NCBI RefSeq assembly: GCF_030811835.1 | Contig: NZ_JAUSRO010000006.1 | Location: forward strand, 62,001 to 126,000 | Length of the DNA stretch: 64,000 nt | Direction: 5' to 3' | Origin: Variovorax ginsengisoli | Lineage (GTDB): Bacteria > Pseudomonadota > Gammaproteobacteria > Burkholderiales > Burkholderiaceae_C | Part shown: in pieces, positions 54,783-63,303 of the stretch | Position numbering within the stretch: the stretch's first letter is position 1 | How the letters are laid out: each line of letters starts with the position of its first letter | Program-made: the position numbers and the translations under genes | Notes under the pieces: generated by a model | What the model saw: the letters and a program-made list of their open reading frames with translations, nothing else | The model's database searches: none | What the model was told of the DNA's origin: nothing

Positions 54783-54945
54783 GCCTATCTCCTTCGCGAT
54801 GATTGAAGACCCGGACCGCGCTGGAGCGCCTTGTCCGGGGTGAAGACAATGTCGCGCCGGAGCCTTGGAAAGGCGGTAGGACTCGCCGGGAATGCCCCGT
54901 AGGCAGACGCCGACGCGCGCCGTGATAATCGAGCGCACGACGACA

Positions 54946-54963
54946 TTGAGATACTTGAGATAC
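54946..54963. repeat. Tandem 9-bp repeat TTGAGATAC upstream of pncB
   Basis: TTGAGATAC is repeated twice with no gap, ending 20 bases before the pncB start. It may be part of a regulatory site or a slipped duplication. No known NAD-regulator motif is apparent. Confidence 0.5.
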
Positions 54964-54983
54964 GCGCCTCGGCGCCTCGCACC

Positions 54984-56195
54984 ATGATCATCCACAGCCT
55001 GCTCGACACCGACCTCTACAAGTTCACCATGATGCAGGTGGTGCTCCACCACTTTCCTGGGGCGCGCGTCGAATACCGGTTCAAGTGCCGCAATCCGGGC
55101 GTGAACCTGGCCCAGTTCGCCGACCAGATCCGCGACGAGGTCCGCCAGTTGTGTTCGCTCCAGTTCAAGGAGGAAGAACTCGCCTACCTCAAGGCCATGC
55201 GCTTCATCAAGAGCGACTTCGTCGACTTCCTCGGGCTGTTCAAGCTCAACGAGAAGTACATCGACATCGTGCCGCTGCCCTCGGGCGAACTGGAGATCGG
55301 CATCAAAGGGCCCTGGCTGCACACGATCCTGTTCGAGATTCCTGTGCTGGCGATCGTCAACGAGGTGTACTTTCGCAATACCCAGCCTGAACCCGATTTC
55401 GCCGAAGGCCGACGCCGACTCGACACCAAGATCACCCAGCTCCAGGCCGAGGGGCTCTCTGACCTGAAGATCGCCGACTACGGCACCCGTCGCCGTTTTG
55501 CCAAAGGCTGGCATGAAGAGGTGCTGCGCACGCTGAGCAGTCGTCTGGGCGTGGTCACAACGCCGGTCCAGACAGGCACCAAGCTGCCGCAGTTCGCCGG
55601 CACGAGCAACGTGCTCTACGCGAAGAACCTGGGTCTCATTCCGCTGGGCACCATGGCGCACGAGTACCTGCAGGCCTGCCAGGCGCTCGGGCCGCGGCTG
55701 CGTGACAGCCAGATCTTCGGCTTCGAGTCGTGGGCGCGCGAATACAGGGGCGACCTGGGCATCGCGCTGTCCGACGTCTACGGCATGAGCGCCTTCCTGC
55801 GCGACTTCGACATGTACTTCTGCAAGCTGTTCGATGGCGCGCGCCATGACAGCGGCGATCCGTTCCAGTGGGGCGAACGCATGCTGGCACACTACATCGC
55901 CAACCGGGTTGACCCGCGCACCAAGACGCTGATCTTCAGCGACGGACTGACCGTGCCGCGCACCATCGAGCTGTACCAGCAGTTTCGCGGACGCTGCCAG
56001 CTGGCCTTCGGCATTGGCACCAACCTCACCAACGACCTGGGCTACGAGCCGTTGCAGATCGTCATCAAGATGGTTCGCTGCAACGACCAGCCGGTCGCCA
56101 AGCTGTCGGACACGCCTGCCAAGAACATGTGCGACGACGAGAAGTACCTGGCCTATCTGCGCCAGGTCTTCGAGATCGAGCCGCCGGCCGCCTGA
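54984..56195 (+). CDS. pncB: Nicotinate phosphoribosyltransferase
   Basis: This 403-residue enzyme makes nicotinate mononucleotide from nicotinate and PRPP, using ATP, in NAD salvage. Key segments are [19 protein letters not shown] at the N-terminus, DYGTRRRF, the phospho-acceptor His in GTMAHEYLQ, and [10 protein letters not shown] for PRPP binding. Length matches the E. coli enzyme (400). Upstream lie 201 bases containing a tandem 9-bp repeat. The hydroxyacid dehydrogenase gene follows after 52 bases. Confidence 0.96.
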   Translation: MIIHSLLDTDLYKFTMMQVVLHHFPGARVEYRFKCRNPGVNLAQFADQIRDEVRQLCSLQFKEEELAYLKAMRFIKSDFVDFLGLFKLNEKYIDIVPLPSGELEIGIKGPWLHTILFEIPVLAIVNEVYFRNTQPEPDFAEGRRRLDTKITQLQAEGLSDLKIADYGTRRRFAKGWHEEVLRTLSSRLGVVTTPVQTGTKLPQFAGTSNVLYAKNLGLIPLGTMAHEYLQACQALGPRLRDSQIFGFESWAREYRGDLGIALSDVYGMSAFLRDFDMYFCKLFDGARHDSGDPFQWGERMLAHYIANRVDPRTKTLIFSDGLTVPRTIELYQQFRGRCQLAFGIGTNLTNDLGYEPLQIVIKMVRCNDQPVAKLSDTPAKNMCDDEKYLAYLRQVFEIEPPAA

Positions 56196-56247
56196 ACGCG
56201 TCCGCCTGCGAACCTGTCATTCTTCTTTTGCCGAAAGCCCTGCCGCG

Positions 56248-57237
56248 ATGAGCGCCACCCGACCCCAGATCCTCGTCGCACGCGGCGTGTTCCCCGAAAC
56301 GATTGCCCGCCTGAAGCAGCACTTCGATGTAGAGGCCAACCAGGAGGACGTGGTCTGGAGCAAGGACGAACTCGTGGCGCATCTGCAAGGCAAGCAGGGC
56401 GTGTTCACCACCGGGAGCGAGCGCATCGATGCCGAACTGCTCGCGGCCTGCCCTGACCTCAAGATCTGCGCCAACATGGCCGTGGGCTACAACAACTTCG
56501 ACGTCGATGCGATGGCTGCGCACGGCGTGGTCGGCACCAACGCGCCCGACGTGCTGACCGAGACCACGGCCGACTTCGGCTTCGCGCTTCTGATGGCCAC
56601 CGCGCGGCGCATTGCCGAAAGCGAGCATTACCTGCGCGCCGGGAAGTGGAAGAAATGGTCCTATGACATGTTCTCGGGCAGCGACATCCACGGCGCGACA
56701 CTCGGCATCATCGGCATGGGGCGCATCGGGCAGGGCATTGCACGGCGTGGCGCGCATGGCTTTGGCATGAACGTGATCTATCACAATCGGTCACGCCTGT
56801 CGGAGGCGCTCGAGGTCGAATGCAAGGCGCGCTACGTGGCCAAGGACGAGTTGCTGCGCACCGCGGATCACGTCGTGCTGGTGGTGCCCTACACACCGGC
56901 CTCGCATCACACCATCGGCGCAGCCGAACTGGCGCTGATGAAGCCGACCGCCACCCTTGTCAACATTGCCCGCGGTGGCATCGTCGACGACGCCGCGCTG
57001 GCGGCGGCATTGCGCGACGGCCGCATTGCCGCCGCCGGTCTGGACGTGTTCGAAGGCGAACCGAAGGTGCATCCCGATCTGCTCACCGTACCGAACGTGG
57101 TGCTCACGCCCCACATCGCCAGTGCGACCGTGCCCACGCGCCGCGCCATGGCCGACCTTGCGGCCGACAACCTGATCGCCTTCTTCGGCGGCAAGGGACC
57201 GCTCACACCGGTGACACCACCGGTGGCGCGCGCCTGA
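56248..57237 (+). CDS. D-isomer 2-hydroxyacid dehydrogenase (glyoxylate/2-ketogluconate reductase-like)
   Basis: This 329-residue NAD(P)-dependent reductase has the NAD-binding GIIGMGRIGQGIARRG, the catalytic Arg in NIARGGIVDD, Glu in DVFEGEP and His in LTPHIASAT. The substrate-domain sequence ANMAVGYNNFDVDA and LTETTADFGFALLMATARR match the GhrB/TkrA group, which reduces glyoxylate, hydroxypyruvate or 2-ketogluconate. Its place between pncB and rmuC does not refine the substrate. Confidence 0.9.
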   Translation: MSATRPQILVARGVFPETIARLKQHFDVEANQEDVVWSKDELVAHLQGKQGVFTTGSERIDAELLAACPDLKICANMAVGYNNFDVDAMAAHGVVGTNAPDVLTETTADFGFALLMATARRIAESEHYLRAGKWKKWSYDMFSGSDIHGATLGIIGMGRIGQGIARRGAHGFGMNVIYHNRSRLSEALEVECKARYVAKDELLRTADHVVLVVPYTPASHHTIGAAELALMKPTATLVNIARGGIVDDAALAAALRDGRIAAAGLDVFEGEPKVHPDLLTVPNVVLTPHIASATVPTRRAMADLAADNLIAFFGGKGPLTPVTPPVARA

Positions 57238-57244
57238 ACCCGCA

Positions 57245-58621
57245 ATGCCACAAGCATCCGATGCCGTCACCTGGATCCTGCTGACCCTCGGCGCGCTGAA
57301 CCTCGGTCTCGTGGCGTGGCTGATGCTGCGACCCGTGCGCCCCGACTACAGCGAGTTGCTGGCCACCATGGACGAGGCCAGCGATCGCTCCGAGCGTGAG
57401 TTGCGCCGCGAGATCAGCGATTCCGCGCGCGGCGTGCGCCAGGAAACGGCACAAGCCTTCGACACCTTCCAGCGCGCGCTGGTCATGCAGGGCGCAGAGG
57501 CCACTCGCACGCAGAACGCGCAGCTCGATGCCTTTTCGCAGCAGCTCACGCTGTTGCAGAAGACGCTGGCCGACACGCTCAGCAGCCAGTTGCAGGGCCT
57601 GTCGGAGTCGAACGCGCGGCGCCTGGCCGAGGTGCGAGCGACCATGGAAACCCAGCTCGCGCAGCTGCAGCAGAGCAATGCGGCCAAGCTCGACGAGATG
57701 CGCCAGACCGTCGACGAAAAGCTGCAGACCACGCTGGAGACGCGCCTGGGCGAAAGCTTCAAGCAGGTCGCCGACCGGCTCGAGCAGGTGCACAAGGGTC
57801 TTGGCGAAATGCAGACGCTGGCCGTTGGCGTGGGCAGCCTGCAGCGCGTGCTGACCAACGTGAAGACGCGTGGCATCTTCGGCGAGGTGCAGCTGGAGGC
57901 ATTGCTTGAACAGGTGCTCACCGCCGACCAGTACGCCCGGCAGGTCGAGACCAAGCCGCGCAGCAACCAGCGCGTGGACTTCGCCGTGCGCTTTCCAGGA
58001 CGGGGCGACGGTGGCGCGCCGGTGTGGCTGCCCATCGATGCCAAGTTCCCGCGCGACGACTACGAACGCCTGATCGACGCGCACGAGCGCGCCGATGCGG
58101 TGGCGGTCGAACTCGCCGGCAAGGCGCTGGAGGCACGCATCCGCGCCGAGGCGAGGTCGATCGCCGACAACTACCTCGAGGCACCGCACACCACCGACTT
58201 CGCCGTCCTGTTCCTGCCCGTCGAAAGCCTCTATGCAGAAGTGCTGCGGCGCCCCGGCCTGATGGACGCCGTGCAGCGCCAGCACCGGGTCACGCTGGCC
58301 GGCCCGACCACCTTGCTGGCCATGCTCAACAGCCTGCAGATGGGCTTTCGCACCCTGGCGCTCGAGCGCCAGGCCTCGGAAGTCTGGAAAGTGCTTGGCG
58401 CGGTGAAGACCGAGTTCGAGCGCTATGGCGAGTGGGTGGCCCGCATCAAGGAGCAGGTGGCCAAGGCCTCCGACACGCTCGACAAGGCCGACACGCGGGC
58501 GCGCCAGATGCGGCGCGCGCTCAAGGTGGTGGAAGCGTTGCCCGATGCACAGGCGCAGGCACTGCTGCCCGAGGCCGACGCCACGGGCGACCGAGACAGC
58601 GAAGAAGACAACGTTCCATGA
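57245..58621 (+). CDS. rmuC: RmuC family DNA recombination protein
   Basis: This 458-residue protein has an N-terminal membrane segment (about 9-25, WILLTLGALNLGLVAWLML), a long coiled coil (about 40-205, rich in Gln, Leu and Glu) and a RmuC nuclease-like domain (about 210-400). The core motifs are GIFGEVQLEALLEQVL, VDFAVRFPG, PIDAKFPRDDYERL and a late GPTTLLAMLNSLQMGFR. RmuC limits inversions at short repeats. It starts 7 bases after the upstream gene; the MFS gene follows after 16 bases. Confidence 0.95.
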   Translation: MPQASDAVTWILLTLGALNLGLVAWLMLRPVRPDYSELLATMDEASDRSERELRREISDSARGVRQETAQAFDTFQRALVMQGAEATRTQNAQLDAFSQQLTLLQKTLADTLSSQLQGLSESNARRLAEVRATMETQLAQLQQSNAAKLDEMRQTVDEKLQTTLETRLGESFKQVADRLEQVHKGLGEMQTLAVGVGSLQRVLTNVKTRGIFGEVQLEALLEQVLTADQYARQVETKPRSNQRVDFAVRFPGRGDGGAPVWLPIDAKFPRDDYERLIDAHERADAVAVELAGKALEARIRAEARSIADNYLEAPHTTDFAVLFLPVESLYAEVLRRPGLMDAVQRQHRVTLAGPTTLLAMLNSLQMGFRTLALERQASEVWKVLGAVKTEFERYGEWVARIKEQVAKASDTLDKADTRARQMRRALKVVEALPDAQAQALLPEADATGDRDSEEDNVP

Positions 58622-58637
58622 CCCAAGAGCTGAAGCC

Positions 58638-59816
58638 ATGAAAGGCAACGAACTCGTACGCGTGATCGCCACGCATGTCTTCCTGCAGGGCACCATGGGC
58701 GGCATGCGACTCGCGGCCCCGCTGCTGGCGCTGCAACTCGGCTACAGCGCGGTGGCGGTCGGCGTGCTGATTGCGCTGTTCGCCGTGACCCAGATGCTGC
58801 TGGCCCTGCCGGCCGGTCGCTATGCCGATCGGCAGGGTCTCAAGCGGCCTCTGGCGCTGGCGGTCGTGGCGGCTTGCGGCGGTTCGATGCTGCTGGCCCT
58901 GGTGCCGACCTTTCCCGCCATGTGCGCGGCCGCCTTGCTCACGGGCGCGGCGACCGGAATGACGACCATCGCGCTGCAACGCCATGTCGGGCGTGCAGCC
59001 GATGGCCCGACGCAACTCAAGCGCGTGTTCAGTTGGCTGGCCATTGCACCGGCCGCAGCCAACTTCGTTGGCCCCTTCGTGGCCGGCCTGGTGATCGACC
59101 ATGCCGGGCTCGCGCCCGCCGACCTGCAGTCTTACCGCGTCGCATTTGCCGTGCTGGCGCTGATGCCGCTGATCTCCTGGGCGCTGGTGCGCACGCTGCC
59201 CGAGCCGCCCATTGCGCCGCCCGTGGCTGGTGCCCGTACGACGCGTGCGTGGGACTTGCTGCGCGACGGCATGTTCAGGCGCCTGCTCTTCGTGAACTGG
59301 TTGCAGTCGTCGAGCTGGGACGTGCATGCCTTCGTGCTGCCGATCCTTGGCCATGAGCTTGGCCTGAGCGCTTCGGTGATCGGTTCGATCCTTGGGGCTT
59401 TTGCCATCGCGGCTGCGGTGATCCGCATCGTGCTGCCGATGGTCGCCACGCGCACCACCGAGCGCGGCGTGATCCTTGCGGCAACGCTGACCACGGCCGT
59501 GGTGTTCGCCATCTATCCGTTACTGAGCTCCGCCTGGACGATGGGACTGTGTTCGATCGTCCTGGGCTTTGCGCTGGGTGCGGTGCAGCCCATGGTCATG
59601 AGCATGCTGCACCAGATCACGCCGCACGCGCGCCATGGCGAGGCCCTGGGCCTGCGCCTGATGACGGTGAACGCATCGAGCGTCGCCATGCCGATGTTGT
59701 TCGGTGCGGCCGGTGCGCTCATCGGCGTCGCCAGCGTGTTCTGGGTGGTGGGGGGCGTGGTCGCCGTGGGCAGCCGCGCCGTCTGGGGCCTGCGCGCTGG
59801 CGCTCAGAGCTTGTAG
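58638..59816 (+). CDS. MFS transporter
   Basis: This 392-residue inner-membrane protein has about 12 helices. Motif A-like loop LPAGRYADRQGLKRPLAL is clear between helices 2 and 3. The rest has general MFS character without family-defining motifs that I can name. The start at 58638 is 16 bases after the rmuC stop, so they may form one transcript. Its last 13 bases overlap the end of the convergent LOG-like gene. The substrate is unknown. Confidence 0.88.
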   Translation: MKGNELVRVIATHVFLQGTMGGMRLAAPLLALQLGYSAVAVGVLIALFAVTQMLLALPAGRYADRQGLKRPLALAVVAACGGSMLLALVPTFPAMCAAALLTGAATGMTTIALQRHVGRAADGPTQLKRVFSWLAIAPAAANFVGPFVAGLVIDHAGLAPADLQSYRVAFAVLALMPLISWALVRTLPEPPIAPPVAGARTTRAWDLLRDGMFRRLLFVNWLQSSSWDVHAFVLPILGHELGLSASVIGSILGAFAIAAAVIRIVLPMVATRTTERGVILAATLTTAVVFAIYPLLSSAWTMGLCSIVLGFALGAVQPMVMSMLHQITPHARHGEALGLRLMTVNASSVAMPMLFGAAGALIGVASVFWVVGGVVAVGSRAVWGLRAGAQSL

Positions 59817-60667
59817 AAGCGCTTGATCGCGTCCCATGCGTCCTGGGGCGCGTCGACGTACTCGAACAGGTTCACATCGGCGGGCGAGATCACGCCTTCG
59901 TCAACGAGAAAGTCGAAGTCGATCAGACGCTTCCAGTAGTCCGAGCCGAACAGCACGATCGGCACCGGCTTGGCTTTGCGCGTCTGCACCAGGGTGACGA
60001 CCTCGAAAAGTTCGTCGAGCGTGCCGAAGCCACCCGGAAAAGCCACCAGCGCCTTCGCACGCATCATGAAATGCATCTTGCGGATCGCGAAGTAGTGGAA
60101 TTTGAAGCTCAGCGCAGGCGTGACATACGGGTTGGCCTCTTCTTCCATTGGCAGCGCGATCGCCAGGCCGACATTGAGACCGCCACCTTCGTAGGAGCCG
60201 CGGTTGGCCGCCTGCATGATGCCGGGGCCGCCGCCGGTGCAGATGAAGAGCTTGTCCTCGGGCTCCTTGTCGTTGCTGTATTGCGCCACCAGCTTGCCGA
60301 AGGCGCGCGCCTTTTCGTAATAGTGTGAATTGCGCGCCAGCTTGCGCCAGCGCTCGGAGGCGATGGCGTCGCCCGAGGCTTCGGCCTGCGCGATCAGCGC
60401 GCCGGACTCTTCCTGGCTGCGAAAGCGTGCGCTGCCAAACACGACGACCGTGTTTTCGATGCCATGTTCGCGCATCTGCAGGTCGGGCTTCATGAGTTCG
60501 AGCTGCATGCGCAGGCCGCGCGTTTCGCGGCGCAGCAGGAATTCCGGATCGGCGAAGGCTAGGCGCGACGGGTCGTTGTCGAGCGGCAGGCCCTTGTCGG
60601 AGTGCGCTTGCAGGGTGGCCCACGCGTCGGCGAGGCGTTTGTCGTGAAGGTCGTGCGTCTTGTTCAT
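59804..60667 (-). CDS. LOG/TIGR00730-family Rossmann-fold protein
   Basis: This 287-residue protein has a DPRossmann fold. Motifs are VVVFGSARF, CTGGGPGIMQAANRG, and PGGFGTLDELFEVVTLVQT. These match the lysine decarboxylase-like family now known to contain cytokinin-activating phosphoribohydrolases (LOG) and related nucleotide 5'-monophosphate nucleosidases. It should split a base from a nucleoside monophosphate. The N-terminal about 75 residues are an extension compared with short LOG proteins (about 190). The start at 60667 was chosen over 60685. Confidence 0.88.
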   Translation of the reverse strand: MNKTHDLHDKRLADAWATLQAHSDKGLPLDNDPSRLAFADPEFLLRRETRGLRMQLELMKPDLQMREHGIENTVVVFGSARFRSQEESGALIAQAEASGDAIASERWRKLARNSHYYEKARAFGKLVAQYSNDKEPEDKLFICTGGGPGIMQAANRGSYEGGGLNVGLAIALPMEEEANPYVTPALSFKFHYFAIRKMHFMMRAKALVAFPGGFGTLDELFEVVTLVQTRKAKPVPIVLFGSDYWKRLIDFDFLVDEGVISPADVNLFEYVDAPQDAWDAIKRFYKL

Positions 60668-60726
60668 GCAAATTTCCTGGAGCAAATTCGGGGCCCGGTC
60701 GTCGGCTCATCGGGCGACCATGAAAA

Positions 60727-60746
60727 AAGGCTCCGTGAGGAGCCTT
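60727..60746 (-). terminator. Rho-independent terminator after efp
   Basis: AAGGCTCC (60727-60734) and GGAGCCTT (60739-60746) form an 8-bp stem with loop GTGA. On the minus strand a T-run follows (plus-strand AAAAAA at 60723-60728). It lies 36 bases after the efp stop. Confidence 0.85.
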
Positions 60747-60781
60747 CTTTATATACGTGCATTGCCTGTGCAATGCAGCGA

Positions 60782-61336
60782 TCAGACGCGCTTACGGTAC
60801 TCGCCGGTGCGCGTGTCGATTTCGATCTTGTCGCCCTGGGCGACGAACAGCGGCACGCCGATCTCGAAGCCGGTGGAGATCTTGGCCGGCTTCATGACCT
60901 TGCCCGACGTGTCGCCCTTGACGGCGGGTTCGGTCCAGGTGATTTCGCGCTCGACGCTGGTGGGCACTTCAACCGAGATGGCCTTGCCGTCATAGAACAC
61001 CACTTCGACCGACATGCCGTCTTCGAGGTAGTTGAGCGCGTCGCCCATGTTCTCGGCTTCGACTTCGTACTGGTTGAACTCTTCGTCCATGCAGACGTAC
61101 ATCGGGTCGGCGAAGTAGGAGTAGGTGCACTCCTTCTTGTCGAGCACGATCTGGTCGATCTTGTCGTCGGCCTTGAAGACCACTTCGGTGTTGAAGTTGG
61201 CGATCAGGCTCTTCATCTTCATGCGCACGGTGGCGGAGTTGCGGCCGCCGCGGCTGTATTCGGTCTTCAGGACGACCATTGGGTCCTTGCCGTGCATGAT
61301 CACGTTGCCGGCGCGGATTTCTTGAGCGATTTTCAT
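60782..61336 (-). CDS. efp: Translation elongation factor P
   Basis: This 184-residue, three-domain protein relieves ribosome stalling at polyproline stretches. The tip of domain 1 reads [10 protein letters not shown] with Arg at position 32, the type modified by the rhamnosyltransferase EarP instead of the Lys34 beta-lysylation of E. coli. The rest ([20 protein letters not shown] and [21 protein letters not shown]) is standard. No earP gene lies directly next to it in this window, although earP and efp are often neighbours. Confidence 0.97.
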   Translation of the reverse strand: MKIAQEIRAGNVIMHGKDPMVVLKTEYSRGGRNSATVRMKMKSLIANFNTEVVFKADDKIDQIVLDKKECTYSYFADPMYVCMDEEFNQYEVEAENMGDALNYLEDGMSVEVVFYDGKAISVEVPTSVEREITWTEPAVKGDTSGKVMKPAKISTGFEIGVPLFVAQGDKIEIDTRTGEYRKRV

Positions 61337-61507
61337 AACAATGTCTGGCTGGTTGGCCGCAGCGCGCGGCAGGCCCTGTGAACCATTGCGGAACCGGATT
61401 GGCCGGGCCGAACAGCGGGCAGCAATTTTGGATAGCCTCCGATTTTAGCGGCTTTCGCGCCGCGCGGCTATTTCGGGCAGACTGTCGGCCGTCAAGACGC
61501 CCAAAGG

Positions 61508-62299
61508 ATGGAATCAACCTTGTCTCTCGCACCTGCTCTTCAAGCCGTTTGCGCCGCATTGGTCGCAGCCCGCCGTACCGGCATTGCCGCCGATGAACGC
61601 GCACTTCCCGACACCCCTTTGACCGCCGATGAGGCCTACGCCGTGCAGGAGCACGTGGCCCGCGAACTCGGCTGGAACACGGGGGAGGATGCGCCGAGCC
61701 ACTGGAAAGGCGGTGGCCCCGGCGCGGGCTCGACCGCCGTATTCGCCCGGCTGCCACCGCCCTGGGTGCAGTCGTCACCCGGCGAGTTCGCAGCCAGGGA
61801 CTTCCACCGCAAGGGCATCGAGATCGAAATCGCCTTCCGGCTGGCCCGCGACATCACCGCTGTCGACCTGGCCGCGCGTTCGGCGCACGACCCGGCTGCC
61901 TTCATCGATGCGATGGCGGTGTCCATCGAGCTGGTCGATTTCCGCTGGCAGGGTTGCGAACGCGCGCCCGCATCGCTGCGCATGGCCGATCTGCAGTCCA
62001 ATGGGGCGCTGGTCGTTGGCGACTGGGTGCCGCTGCGCCCTGTCGACTGGTCCCGGCAGGTCGCTACGCTCGAAGTCGATGGTGCACAGGTCGGCCGCTA
62101 CCAGGGCGCGCATCCGGCGGGCGATCCGTTGTGGTTCGCCACCCAATGGCTGGCGCACGGCGTGGCGCGCCACGACCGGCTCGCCGCCGGCAGCGTGCTC
62201 ACCACAGGATCGTGGTGCGGCATGGTCTGGCTCGATGGGCCCGCCAACGCGAGGGCCGTGTTCGACGGCATCGGCGAGGCGACGCTCAAGCTGGTCTAG
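61508..62299 (+). CDS. Fumarylacetoacetate hydrolase/2-keto-4-pentenoate hydratase-family protein
   Basis: This 263-residue protein has a FAH-type C-terminal fold. Metal-binding residues are suggested by E in GIEIEIAF and SIELVDFR. The N-terminal PLTADEAYAVQEHVAREL is typical of 2-keto-4-pentenoate hydratases (MhpD-like), which add water to dienoates in aromatic ring breakdown. No other meta-cleavage genes are near. It is divergent from efp and converges on the carbamoylase gene. Hydratase and decarboxylase members look alike, so the exact reaction is open. Confidence 0.85.
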   Translation: MESTLSLAPALQAVCAALVAARRTGIAADERALPDTPLTADEAYAVQEHVARELGWNTGEDAPSHWKGGGPGAGSTAVFARLPPPWVQSSPGEFAARDFHRKGIEIEIAFRLARDITAVDLAARSAHDPAAFIDAMAVSIELVDFRWQGCERAPASLRMADLQSNGALVVGDWVPLRPVDWSRQVATLEVDGAQVGRYQGAHPAGDPLWFATQWLAHGVARHDRLAAGSVLTTGSWCGMVWLDGPANARAVFDGIGEATLKLV

Positions 62300-62358
62300 G
62301 CTGACGCGAAGGCTCCACGGCGGCGTCCAAGCAAAGCCAGGAGCTGGGTCTACGCGGC

Positions 62359-63303
62359 CTATTCGACCTGCGGCGCCAGCGGCGTACCGACGCCCGTTCG
62401 CTCCACGATCAACCCATAGTGCTCCGGCCGCCGATGCTTGGCGAAGTTGAAGACATGGTTGCGGAAGTTGTCGCCCAGCGTCATATCGATGGCCGCGAAG
62501 ATCACTTCGTCTTCCTCGCTCTGCGACTGCGCGACGATCTCGCCGGTCGGCGCCACGATGGCGGAGCCGCCGATCATGTGGAAGCCGTCTTCCGAGCCGC
62601 ACTTGGCTGCGGCACCGATCCACAGCGCGTTCTGATACGCGTTGGCCTGCATCGACAGCAGGTGATGGAACATGCGCAGGTGCGGCGGCTCGGTCCAGTG
62701 GATGTTCCACGACGGCGTGTTGTAGCCCAGCACCACCAGCCGCGCGTCCTGCAGGCTCATCACGCGGAAGGTCTCGGGCCAGCGGCGGTCGTTGCAGATG
62801 CACTGGCCGACGTTCGTGCCCAGCATGGGCCACACGCCGAAGCCGTCGTTGCCCACCTCGAAGAACTTCTTCTCCAGGTGCTGGAAGGGTGCCTCGGGCT
62901 TGTGGTCCGAATGGCCGGGGAGGTGGATCTTGCGGTAGCGCCCGACGATGTTCGCCTGGTCGTCGACCAGGATCGACGTGTTGAAGCGCCGCCCGTCGGC
63001 GGCGCGCTCCGCATAGCCGAGGTAGAAGCCGATGCCCAGCGACTTCGCCAGGTCGAACAGCGGCTGCGTCACCGGGCTCGGCATCGAGGGCTCGAAGAAG
63101 CGCGCTTCGGCGTCTTCCTCGCTCATCCAGTAGCGCGGGAAGAAGGTCGTGAGCGCGAGCTCGGGGAACACCACCAGCTTTGCACCGCGGCTCGCTGCCT
63201 CGCGCATCATTTCCACGAGCCGTGCGACAGCCGATTCGCGGCTGTCGCTCAGATGGATCGGGCCGAGTTGGGCCACGGCCAGGCCGAAACGTTCCTTGGT
63301 CAT
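62359..63303 (-). CDS. N-carbamoyl-D-amino acid hydrolase
   Basis: This 314-residue nitrilase-superfamily amidohydrolase has the catalytic triad E48 (FPELALTTFFPR), K125 (KIHLPG) and C170 (CICNDRRWPE). The blocks FPELALTTFFPR, NTSILVD, CNDRRWPE and SFHHLLSMQA-like FHHLLSMQANAYQN match D-carbamoylases closely. It turns N-carbamoyl-D-amino acids into D-amino acids, CO2 and ammonia. It starts inside the stop of the hydantoinase gene, so the two form a hydantoin-use pair. An alternative start at 63324 adds seven residues. Confidence 0.9.
   Translation of the reverse strand: MTKERFGLAVAQLGPIHLSDSRESAVARLVEMMREAASRGAKLVVFPELALTTFFPRYWMSEEDAEARFFEPSMPSPVTQPLFDLAKSLGIGFYLGYAERAADGRRFNTSILVDDQANIVGRYRKIHLPGHSDHKPEAPFQHLEKKFFEVGNDGFGVWPMLGTNVGQCICNDRRWPETFRVMSLQDARLVVLGYNTPSWNIHWTEPPHLRMFHHLLSMQANAYQNALWIGAAAKCGSEDGFHMIGGSAIVAPTGEIVAQSQSEEDEVIFAAIDMTLGDNFRNHVFNFAKHRRPEHYGLIVERTGVGTPLAPQVE

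Noticed and set aside
54946..54963. CRISPR-like repeat
   Set aside because: There are only two adjacent 9-base copies, with no spacers and no cas genes.
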